Position numbers and translations under genes: made by a program
Notes under the pieces: model-generated
The model's database searches: none
Told to the model about the DNA's origin: nothing
Seen by the model: only the letters and a program-made list of their open reading frames with translations
Shown here: piece after piece, positions 7,126 to 13,503 of the stretch
Numbering within the stretch: position 1 is the first letter of the stretch
How the letters are laid out: each line of letters starts with the position of its first letter
Source: Prevotella sp. CAG:1320
GTDB taxonomy: Bacteria; Bacteroidota; Bacteroidia; Bacteroidales; Bacteroidaceae
Direction: 5' to 3'
NCBI GenBank assembly: GCA_000435635.1
Contig: FR882102.1
Span: forward strand, 1-13,503
Length of the DNA stretch: 13,503 bases

Positions 7126-7174
7126 GTTACCATAAAAATAGTGCATATTTTTTCCTCGTTTCGGAAAATTATAC

Positions 7175-7182
7175 TATCTTCG
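7175..7182 (+). promoter_or_regulatory. candidate -7 box of the glycogen operon
   Basis: TATCTTCG differs from TAnnTTTG by one base and is the same octamer used on the opposite strand at 7099-7092. No good -33 TTTG is seen; TTTC at 7151-7154 is at the right distance. If it is used, the leader before the synthase is only about 10-15 nt, close to leaderless. Confidence 0.5.
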
Positions 7183-7196
7183 CGAGCACTTAGAAA

Positions 7197-8879
7197 ATGT
7201 TTATGGTACAGAGAAAGTATACTCCAGACTATATTTTTGAGTCAAGTTGGGAAGTGTGCAATAAAGTGGGAGGTATCTATACCGTCTTGTCAACAAGGGC
7301 CAAGACCCTGCAAGAGAAGTTACCCGACCATATTATTTTCATAGGTCCTGACTGTTGGAAGCAGCAAGCCAATCCATATTTCAAGGAAGACATAACATTG
7401 TTCGCTGAGTGGAAAACCCAAGCCAAGACAGAGGGGTTGAACGTAAAAGTGGGCAGATGGATAGTGCCAGGCAATCCCATCGCCATCTTAGTGGACTTTG
7501 AACCTTTCTATAGCAAGAAAGACCAGATTTACGCACGTCTTTGGGAAGACTTCCAGGTAGATAGCCTCCACGCCTATGGTGATTATGACGAGGCGTCGAT
7601 GTTTTCTTACGCCGCGGCCAAGGTGGTGGAAAGTTTCTATCTCCACTATTTGGATCAGAGCCAAAAAGTTATCTATCATGGCAATGAGTGGATGACTTGC
7701 CTTGGACTGCTTTACATCCGCAAGGCACTGCCGCAGATAGGCACGGTGTTTACCACCCACGCCACCAGCATTGGCCGTAGCATAGCGGGCAACGACAAGC
7801 CGCTTTATCAATATTTGCCGAATTACAATGGAGACCAAATGGCGGGCGAACTCAACATGCAGAGCAAGCACTCCGTCGAGAAACAGGCCGCATGGAATGT
7901 GGATTGTTTTACCACGGTTAGCGACATCACGGCTTTGGAGTGCAAAGAACTGCTCGACAAGCCCGTGGACGTAGTGTTGCCCAATGGTTTCGAGGATGAC
8001 TTCGTGCCCAAGGGAGCCGCTTTTACCGCCAAGCGGAAAAAGGCCCGCCAGCGGTTGCTGCAAGTTGCCAACGCCTTGTTGGGCGAACGACTAGGTGACG
8101 ACACGTTGATATTATCCACGAGCGGAAGGTACGAGTTCCGCAACAAAGGCATTGACGTATACATAGATGCTGTCAATATGTTGCGCCAAGATTCGTCTCT
8201 CAACCGTCCCGTCGTGGCTTTCATCGAGGTGCCCGCATGGGTGAAAGGTCCCCGCGAAGACTTGAAGGAAAGACTGAATGGAGGAGAAAGCACCTTTGAC
8301 ACTCCATTGGACAATCCCGTTATCACTCATGATTTGTATAATATGGACAGTGATCGTGCCTTGGGTATGATGCGCCATTTGGGCATCACCAACCGCAAGG
8401 AGGATAAGGTGAAGGTCATTTTCCTGCCCTGTTACTTGACGGGAGATGACGGCATTGTCAACCTTTCATATTATGATGTCGTATTGGGCCACGACCTTTG
8501 CGTTTATCCTTCTTACTATGAGCCTTGGGGCTATACCCCGTTGGAGGCCATCGCTTTCCATGTGCCTTGTGTCACCACAGATCTTTCGGGATTCGGCCTG
8601 TGGGTGAATAGTGTCAAGGGAGGTGAGAGCAAGTTGGAGGAAGGTGTGGAAGTGATCAAGCGCACCGATTATAATTATACGCAAGTGGCGCAAGACATCA
8701 AGGACGCGATATTGCGCTATGAGCGTTTTACCCCCACTCAAGTGACTGCCGCCCGCAAGGCTGCGGGCTCCCTCTCGAAGAAAGCCCTGTGGAAGTCATT
8801 TGTCAAGCCCTATTATGAGGCTTACGCCATGGCATTGGAGAAAGCTGAGAAAAGAATGAACAATACAAATAATCAATAA
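7197..8879 (+). CDS. glycogen synthase, GT3 family (eukaryote-like)
   Basis: Extends alpha-1,4-glucan chains from a nucleotide-activated glucose; GT3 enzymes normally use UDP-glucose. The 560-residue protein has the GT3 N-terminal glycine loop EVCNKVGGIYTVLSTRA (19-35), TVFTTHATSIGR (183-194), the donor-phosphate residues R311 and K317 in SGRYEFRNKG, and the acceptor/catalytic motif YYEPWGYTPLE with E442 and E450, spaced as E509 and E517 in yeast Gsy2. This is not the GT5 GlgA of E. coli. Compared with yeast (about 700 residues) it lacks the phosphorylated C-terminal tail, and the region matching the glucose-6-phosphate arginine cluster (about 508-535) has only scattered basic residues, so allosteric control is probably different. 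The start could instead be the ATG at 7203. The phosphorylase follows after 12 nt. No branching enzyme or ADP-glucose pyrophosphorylase is in the window. Confidence 0.93.
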   Translation: MFMVQRKYTPDYIFESSWEVCNKVGGIYTVLSTRAKTLQEKLPDHIIFIGPDCWKQQANPYFKEDITLFAEWKTQAKTEGLNVKVGRWIVPGNPIAILVDFEPFYSKKDQIYARLWEDFQVDSLHAYGDYDEASMFSYAAAKVVESFYLHYLDQSQKVIYHGNEWMTCLGLLYIRKALPQIGTVFTTHATSIGRSIAGNDKPLYQYLPNYNGDQMAGELNMQSKHSVEKQAAWNVDCFTTVSDITALECKELLDKPVDVVLPNGFEDDFVPKGAAFTAKRKKARQRLLQVANALLGERLGDDTLILSTSGRYEFRNKGIDVYIDAVNMLRQDSSLNRPVVAFIEVPAWVKGPREDLKERLNGGESTFDTPLDNPVITHDLYNMDSDRALGMMRHLGITNRKEDKVKVIFLPCYLTGDDGIVNLSYYDVVLGHDLCVYPSYYEPWGYTPLEAIAFHVPCVTTDLSGFGLWVNSVKGGESKLEEGVEVIKRTDYNYTQVAQDIKDAILRYERFTPTQVTAARKAAGSLSKKALWKSFVKPYYEAYAMALEKAEKRMNNTNNQ

Positions 8880-8891
8880 TAAGTTAAGAAA

Positions 8892-11456
8892 ATGAAGATT
8901 AAGGCAGATTATGTCAACACTCCCCAGTGGAAAGAGTTGACGGTAAAATCCACTCTCCCTAAGGAATTGGAGTGTCTTGACGAATTGGCTCACAACCTTT
9001 GGTGGTCGTGGAACTATGAGGCCAGGGATCTTTTCCGTAGTCTCGACAAAGATCTTTACAAGGAAGTGGGACATAATCCCGTTTTGCTCTTGGAGCGACT
9101 GGGATACGCACGCAAGGAGGCCATCGTAAAAGACGAGGCCATGATGAAGCGCGTGAAGCAAGTCTACAAGGATTTCCGCGCCTACATGGACGTGAAGCCC
9201 GATCCCAATCGTCCTTCCGTGGCTTACTTCTGCATGGAGTATGGACTCACCCAAGTGCTGAAGATATACTCTGGTGGTCTGGGAATGCTTGCGGGCGATT
9301 ATTTGAAGGAGGCTTCGGACAGCAACGTAGATTTCTGTGCGGTGGGTTTCCTCTATCGTTATGGATATTTCAAGCAGTCTCTCAATATCGAGGGACAACA
9401 GATAGCTAACTACGAGGCACAGAATTTCAACTCCCTGCCCATTGAGCGCGTCATGGACGACCGGGGTAACCCCGTAGTGGTGGAGGTTCCCTACATGAAT
9501 TACATGGTTTACGCTTACCTCTGGCAGGTGAACGTGGGTCGTATCAAGCTCTACTTGTTGGATACTGACAACGAGATGAACTCTGAGTTCGACAAGCCCA
9601 TCACCCACGCCCTCTATGGTGGCGAGTGGGAAAACCGACTGAAGCAGGAAATCTTGCTCGGAATCGGTGGTACACTGGCTCTGAAGAAGCTCGGCATCAA
9701 GAAGCAGATTTACCACTGCAACGAAGGTCACGCCGCTCTTTGCAACCTGCAGAGACTCTGCGATTACATACAGGAAGACGGCTTGAACTTCAACCAGGCT
9801 TTGGAGTTGGTACGCGCTTCTTCACTCTACACGGTGCATACGCCCGTACCCGCCGGCCACGACTACTTCGACGAGGCTCTCTTCGGCAAGTATATGGGCG
9901 GCTATCCTGCCAAGTTGGGCATCTCATGGGATGAGTTTATCGGCATGGGACGTCAGAATCCTGATGATCACGGAGAGCGTTTCTGCATGTCAACCTTCGC
10001 TTGCAACACTTGTCAAGGTGTGAACGGAGTGAGCAAGCTCCACGGATGGGTGAGCCAGAAGATGTTCGCTTCCATCTGGAAGGGATACTATCCCGAGGAG
10101 AACCACGTCGGGTATGTTACCAACGGTGTTCATTTCGCCACATGGGCGGCTACCGAATGGCGCAGGGTTTACGACAAGTACTTCGACAAGAAGTTCATGA
10201 GTGACCAAAGCAACGAGGAGATTTGGCATGCTATCTACAATGTGCCCGATGAGGAGATCTGGAGCACTCGCATGGCCCTGAAGCAGAAATTGGTCAACTA
10301 TATTCGCGAGAAGTTCACCCAGACTTGGTTGAAGAACCAAGGTGATCCCGCCCGCGTGGTGACTCTTTTGGAACGTATCAATCCCAATGCCTTGATGATA
10401 GGTTTCTGCCGTCGCTTCGCCACTTACAAGCGTGCGCACCTGCTCTTTACTGATCTGGATCGTTTGGCCAAGATCGTGAACAACCCTGAACGCCCCGTGC
10501 TCTTCTTCTTCTCAGGAAAGGCGCATCCTGCCGATGGCGCTGGACAGGGACTCATCAAGCGCATCTTCGAGATCAGCCAGCGTCCAGAGTTCCTTGGCAA
10601 GATTATCTTCCTCGAGGACTATGACATGCAGCTGGCTCGCAGGCTAGTCTCTGGCGTGGATATCTGGATGAATACGCCTACCCGTCCTTTGGAAGCCAGC
10701 GGTACGTCGGGTGAAAAAGCCGAGATGAATGGCGTGGTCAACCTCTCCGTGCTCGATGGTTGGTGGGTTGAGGGCTATCGTGAAGGCGCAGGATGGGCTT
10801 TGCCTCAGAAACGCACCTACCAAAATCAAGGCTATCAAGACCAGTTGGATGCCGCTACTATTTATAACCTGCTGGAGAACGAGATTGTTCCTCTCTACTA
10901 CCAGAAGACCGAGGGCAAGGACTTCAGCGCAGACTGGATCAAAGTGGTGAAGAACTCTATTGCGACTATAGCTCCTCACTATACCATGAAGCGTCAGCTT
11001 GATGATTACTATGAGCGTTATTACGAGCCATTGGCGACCCGCTTTGAGAAATTGGCGGCTAATCAAAATGCCTTGGCTAAGGAAATCGCCCAGTGGAAGG
11101 AGTCTGTGGCTGAGCGTTGGGATTCCATCAAGTTGGTGAGGATTGACTCACCCATAAGCCCCACTTCCGAGACAGGCAAGGATTACAAGATAGAGTATGT
11201 TATCGATGAGCAAGGACTCAACGACGCAGTGGGATTGGACTTGGTTATCTTGAAAGACAACCAGACTACCGACGACCACGAACTCTTCGACGTGAGACCT
11301 TTCCACGTGGTAAAGCATGAGGGCAATCTTTATACGTTCTCTATTACTACCTCTCCCGAGGTGGCTGGAACTTATCGTGTGGCGGTACGTATGTATCCCA
11401 AGAATGAGAACTTGCCTTATCGCATGGACTTCTGCTACGTGAAGTGGCTTGACTAA
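8892..11456 (+). CDS. glgP: alpha-glucan (glycogen) phosphorylase, GT35, DUF3417 type
   Basis: Releases glucose 1-phosphate from glycogen or maltodextrin by phosphorolysis, with pyridoxal phosphate as cofactor, in the cytoplasm. The 854 residues start with the DUF3417 region of the short bacterial/archaeal phosphorylase type ([17 protein letters not shown], 29-45). The GT35 core has [14 protein letters not shown] (127-140), CNEGHAAL (276-283), [11 protein letters not shown] (314-324), [12 protein letters not shown] (407-418) and [13 protein letters not shown] (507-519). The pyridoxal phosphate lysine is K609 in [16 protein letters not shown]-terminal segment (about 745-854) reads as a beta-rich domain. 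Being cotranscribed with the synthase, it joins storage and mobilisation in one operon. There is no Shine-Dalgarno sequence; the start lies in an A/T-rich spacer. Confidence 0.95.
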   Translation: MKIKADYVNTPQWKELTVKSTLPKELECLDELAHNLWWSWNYEARDLFRSLDKDLYKEVGHNPVLLLERLGYARKEAIVKDEAMMKRVKQVYKDFRAYMDVKPDPNRPSVAYFCMEYGLTQVLKIYSGGLGMLAGDYLKEASDSNVDFCAVGFLYRYGYFKQSLNIEGQQIANYEAQNFNSLPIERVMDDRGNPVVVEVPYMNYMVYAYLWQVNVGRIKLYLLDTDNEMNSEFDKPITHALYGGEWENRLKQEILLGIGGTLALKKLGIKKQIYHCNEGHAALCNLQRLCDYIQEDGLNFNQALELVRASSLYTVHTPVPAGHDYFDEALFGKYMGGYPAKLGISWDEFIGMGRQNPDDHGERFCMSTFACNTCQGVNGVSKLHGWVSQKMFASIWKGYYPEENHVGYVTNGVHFATWAATEWRRVYDKYFDKKFMSDQSNEEIWHAIYNVPDEEIWSTRMALKQKLVNYIREKFTQTWLKNQGDPARVVTLLERINPNALMIGFCRRFATYKRAHLLFTDLDRLAKIVNNPERPVLFFFSGKAHPADGAGQGLIKRIFEISQRPEFLGKIIFLEDYDMQLARRLVSGVDIWMNTPTRPLEASGTSGEKAEMNGVVNLSVLDGWWVEGYREGAGWALPQKRTYQNQGYQDQLDAATIYNLLENEIVPLYYQKTEGKDFSADWIKVVKNSIATIAPHYTMKRQLDDYYERYYEPLATRFEKLAANQNALAKEIAQWKESVAERWDSIKLVRIDSPISPTSETGKDYKIEYVIDEQGLNDAVGLDLVILKDNQTTDDHELFDVRPFHVVKHEGNLYTFSITTSPEVAGTYRVAVRMYPKNENLPYRMDFCYVKWLD

Positions 11457-11483
11457 CCGTTTCGCTAACCGATAATAGATACC

Positions 11484-11517
11484 AAACCCGCTTGGCTTTA
11501 TGGCCAAGCGGGTTTTT
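11484..11517 (+). terminator. intrinsic terminator of the glycogen operon
   Basis: AAACCCGCTTGGC (11484-11496) pairs perfectly with GCCAAGCGGGTTT (11503-11515) around a 6-nt loop, and the stem runs directly into TTTTT. It begins 27 nt after the glgP stop. Confidence 0.92.
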
Positions 11518-11570
11518 CATGCCTCAGCGAGTGTCTCTATATTTTAAAATGAGTATATAACGTTTATTGC

Positions 11571-11578
11571 TAAATTTA
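11571..11578 (+). promoter_or_regulatory. weak candidate -7 box of menA
   Basis: TAAATTTA is one base from TAnnTTTG and lies 28 nt before the ATG at 11607, in an A/T-rich stretch after the glgP terminator. No convincing -33 element is seen. A promoter must lie between 11518 and 11606; this is the best candidate only. Confidence 0.3.
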
Positions 11579-11606
11579 CATTTATAAACAATTACTATAT
11601 TACTAT

Positions 11607-12560
11607 ATGACGATGAAAAACGTATCTCAACATTCTTTCAGGGAATGGCTTATCGCTTTGCGCCCATGGTCATTTCCCGCTTCTGTCATGCCCGTGGTGG
11701 TGACGTTGCTCTATTTGTATTGGCAAGGTGGAGCCATGGACTGGGTAGCAGGCTTGTGGGCCTTGGTGGAGATGATGCTGTTTCATGCGGCAGGCAACAC
11801 GTGGAGCGATTATTTCGATTACCAGCGCGGGGTGGACGTGGTAGATACCCCAGGGGCGAGTGTCCTGACCAATGGTCTGTTCCTGCCAGGCGAGGTGATG
11901 AGACTCTCGCTCTGGCTTTCCGCATTGGCGCTGCTGGGAACCCTGGGACTTCTGCTGTACATGACGTGGCCTTCTCTGGCTTTGGGCGTGGAGGGATTAC
12001 CGATGGCGTGGCAGACCTTGAGGCCTTTGTTAGCTGTGGGACTGATAGGCGTGGCCTGCTCGTTGCTTTATCCCACCTTGAAGTACAGAGCTTTTGGAGA
12101 CCTGGTTATCTTCATGGATTTCGCTTTGCTGCCTACGCTGGGCACCGCCTATGTGGTCTCAGGGCACTGGTGTTGGACTGCGTTGTGGCTGGCTTTGCCT
12201 TTGGGATTGATAACTGTTGCCATCCTTCACGCCAATAATACTCGTGACATAGAGACTGACGGGCAGGCAGGTATTACGACTTTGGCGATGAGGCTAGGTG
12301 GGCGGGTGTCTGCTTGGGTCTATCGGGCAGAAGTGCTTTTCCCCTTCTTTTGGCTCTTGTTGTGCGTATGGGGTGATGTATTCCCTGTGTGGTCGCTCCT
12401 GTCTTGTTTGGCCTTGGTGCCTGCATTGGCCAATTGCCGGTTGGCGGGCAAGTGGTGGAGTGGGGAAGCTATCGCCCTTGACTTGCGCACGGCTCAGCTC
12501 CAGTTGGCTTTCAGTTTGTTGCTCGGTCTGTCGTTTTTGTTGGGAGGGGTGCTGAAATGA
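11607..12560 (+). CDS. menA: 1,4-dihydroxy-2-naphthoate polyprenyltransferase (UbiA family)
   Basis: Integral membrane enzyme that attaches the polyprenyl tail to 1,4-dihydroxy-2-naphthoate, giving demethylmenaquinone. The 317 residues form about eight or nine hydrophobic helices. Both Asp-rich, Mg-diphosphate binding motifs are present: NTWSDYFDYQRGVD (64-77; N64, D68, D71, D77) and NNTRDIETDGQAG (210-222; D214, D218), the latter in the form typical of MenA, followed by TTLAMRLG. YPTLKYRAFGDLVIF (155-169) matches the conserved MenA loop before the second motif. An alternative start at 11613 would remove two residues. The last bases overlap the next gene. Other menaquinone genes are not in the window. 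A different UbiA-type prenyltransferase is possible, but the second motif favours MenA. Confidence 0.87.
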   Translation: MTMKNVSQHSFREWLIALRPWSFPASVMPVVVTLLYLYWQGGAMDWVAGLWALVEMMLFHAAGNTWSDYFDYQRGVDVVDTPGASVLTNGLFLPGEVMRLSLWLSALALLGTLGLLLYMTWPSLALGVEGLPMAWQTLRPLLAVGLIGVACSLLYPTLKYRAFGDLVIFMDFALLPTLGTAYVVSGHWCWTALWLALPLGLITVAILHANNTRDIETDGQAGITTLAMRLGGRVSAWVYRAEVLFPFFWLLLCVWGDVFPVWSLLSCLALVPALANCRLAGKWWSGEAIALDLRTAQLQLAFSLLLGLSFLLGGVLK

Positions 12561-13171
12561 AAGTCTTGGCTTGGGTGGTGGCGTTGGCCTTTGTACTGTG
12601 GACGGTGATGTTCTCGCCCTTGACAGCTCCTCATGTACCTTTTTGGTGGATGATGACTGGTTCAGCCATCACCCTTTCTCTGTTGGCTACGTTTCTTTCT
12701 CCGGGCTGGTGGCGAGGCATGCGCTGGAATTTTGGGCAACTCGCGTTGGGCGTGGTGATAGCCGTTGGGCTATGGTGTGCCTTTTTCGTGGGTGACAAGG
12801 TGGCTGCCTGGCTCTTCGATTTTGCCCGTTCTCAGGTGGCTGCCATTTATATGATGCGTCAAGGATGGTCACCTTGGTTGCTCTCTGCGCTCATGCTGGT
12901 GCTGATAGGCCCAGCTGAGGAGATTTTCTGGCGCGGCTATGTACAGCGCACGCTCGCAGCCAGATGGGGGCAGAGCGTGGGTTTCCTTTCGGCCACGCTG
13001 CTCTATGCCTTGGCTCACGTTGGGTCATGCAATTTCATGTTGGTAATGGCCGCGTTGGTGGCAGGCTTCGTGTGGGGAGGGATATATCGTTTCTTTCCGA
13101 GATGCTTTCCGGCCATTGTGGTGTCTCATGCCTTGTGGGATGCCGCGGTCTTCATCTGGTTTCCCATCTGA
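12557..13171 (+). CDS. CPBP-family intramembrane metalloprotease (CAAX protease-like)
   Basis: Predicted membrane-embedded glutamic-type/metalloprotease of the Rce1-like CPBP (Abi) family. The 204 residues form about six hydrophobic helices. The three conserved motifs are visible: EEIFWR (121-126; E121, E122, R126), a histidine at the end of YALAH (H154), and HALWD (191-195; H191, D195). Its ATG overlaps the menA stop in ATGA, so translation is likely coupled. The substrate is unknown; bacterial members are linked to peptide maturation, bacteriocin self-immunity or membrane protein turnover. Nothing here resembles a bacteriocin gene. The coupling with a prenyltransferase is suggestive but MenA acts on a quinone, not a protein. 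Confidence 0.88.
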   Translation: MKVLAWVVALAFVLWTVMFSPLTAPHVPFWWMMTGSAITLSLLATFLSPGWWRGMRWNFGQLALGVVIAVGLWCAFFVGDKVAAWLFDFARSQVAAIYMMRQGWSPWLLSALMLVLIGPAEEIFWRGYVQRTLAARWGQSVGFLSATLLYALAHVGSCNFMLVMAALVAGFVWGGIYRFFPRCFPAIVVSHALWDAAVFIWFPI

Positions 13172-13231
13172 CAAGGTGTTTCCCGTTTCAGAGCCTCCTT
13201 TCCACGTACTGCGTATGGGATAAGGATATGT

Positions 13232-13270
13232 GCGCCCCCCACAAGGTTTTTTCCTGTGGGGGCGCTTCTT
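13232..13270 (+). terminator. intrinsic terminator after the CPBP gene
   Basis: GCGCCCCCCACAAGG (13232-13246) pairs with CCTGTGGGGGCGC (13253-13265) with one bulged C and one bulged A, around a TTTTTT loop, followed by TTCTTTC. It lies 60 nt after the stop and ends the menA unit. Confidence 0.8.
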
Positions 13271-13293
13271 TCATATTGCGATTCACGTAAAAA

Positions 13294-13310
13294 TTTGAGT
13301 TCGACGAAAA
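13294..13310 (-). repeat. dispersed repeat copy C
   Basis: The plus-strand word TTTGAGTTCGACGAAAA is the reverse complement of the core TTCGTCGAACTCA found at 13-24, with diverged flanks. The nearby TTCACGTAA (13282-13290) may be a displaced remnant of the repeat's ACGT end. Confidence 0.5.
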
Positions 13311-13373
13311 GTTATAGAGATACCATGACATATATAGCTCCACGTTTCTACAAATGGGGTATGCGCAAAACAC

Positions 13374-13415
13374 AATTCGGCGAACTGATGTTAAATGACG
13401 TGAGTTCGCCGAATT
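13374..13415. repeat. inverted repeat AATTCGGCGAACT / AGTTCGCCGAATT
   Basis: Perfect 13-bp arms (13374-13386 and 13403-13415) flank a 16-nt loop. Each arm is a member of the family at 10-26 with T changed to G; the compensating change occurs in both arms, which keeps pairing. The right arm read on the minus strand continues as CACGTCA, like CACGTTA at 23-29. No T-tract follows, so it is not a terminator. Confidence 0.65.
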
Positions 13416-13470
13416 TCTGCTTACTGGCGAGGGTGCGAGATAACAGGAACAAAACCAAGAGAATATAGTA

Positions 13471-13478
13471 TACTTTTG
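13471..13478 (+). promoter_or_regulatory. -7 box of a gene beyond the right edge
   Basis: TACTTTTG matches TAnnTTTG exactly and is followed by CA, a common context in Bacteroidetes. No clear TTTG -33 is seen about 20 nt upstream. It points to a transcript starting near 13485 and leaving the window. Confidence 0.6.
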
Positions 13479-13503
13479 CATTCCACGACGTGAAATAACT
13501 ATT

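Larger units (their letters stand above)
13172..13503. other. intergenic region at the right edge
   Basis: No credible gene is present. The region holds the menA-unit terminator (13232-13270), a repeat copy (13294-13310), an inverted repeat (13374-13415) and a -7 box near the end. Short open frames crossing it have no start context or family features and span the repeats. Confidence 0.65.

Noticed and set aside
8796..9731. 311-residue open frame antisense to the synthase/phosphorylase junction
   Set aside because: It crosses the boundary of two well-supported genes and has no family features.
13188..13481. 97-residue minus-strand frame in the right intergenic region
   Set aside because: It runs through the terminator hairpin and both repeat elements, has no plausible promoter, and shows no motif.

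Overview
The window looks like a chromosomal segment from a member of the Bacteroidales, most likely a Prevotella-like genome. The reasons are a class II xylose isomerase and xylulokinase in the order xylB-xylA, a eukaryote-like GT3 glycogen synthase next to a DUF3417-type alpha-glucan phosphorylase, Bacteroidetes-style -7 boxes (TAnnTTTG or a close variant), and A/T-rich start regions with almost no Shine-Dalgarno sequences. The assignment rests on protein motifs and promoter style read by eye, not on a database search.

Layout. (1) 1-361 is an A/T-rich intergenic region with direct and inverted repeats. (2) 362-3224 is xylB-xylA (D-xylulose kinase and D-xylose isomerase), closed by a strong palindromic terminator. 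(3) 3340-5656 holds manC and fcl, two steps of GDP-mannose/GDP-L-fucose synthesis, preceded by a good -7 box and followed by a terminator. (4) 5657-5827 lies between convergent genes and carries three 22-bp repeat units that can fold as a terminator on either strand. (5) 7066-5828 on the minus strand is a small exported protein of unknown function followed 9 nt later by a TrmH/SpoU-family RNA 2'-O-ribose methyltransferase. (6) 7067-7196 is a divergent promoter region with the same 10-mer in mirror orientation. (7) 7197-11456 is the glycogen pair, GT3 synthase and GT35 phosphorylase, closed by a strong terminator. (8) 11607-13171 is a MenA-type prenyltransferase and a CPBP intramembrane protease with overlapping stop and start. 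(9) 13172-13503 holds a terminator, members of a dispersed repeat family also present at the left edge, and a -7 box pointing out of the window.

Together the genes describe carbohydrate metabolism of a saccharolytic gut or rumen-type anaerobe: xylose enters the pentose phosphate pathway, mannose-1-phosphate is turned into nucleotide sugars for surface glycans, and glucose is stored in and released from glycogen. MenA supplies menaquinone for anaerobic respiration. Most of this is ordinary housekeeping content. I see no convincing new multi-gene system. The parts that best repay a second look are intergenic: the AATTCGTCGAACTCACG repeat family at both edges, the 22-bp units at 5754-5819, the mirror promoter at 7090-7184 and the spaced direct repeat upstream of xylB. 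The unknown exported protein upstream of the methyltransferase is also worth checking.
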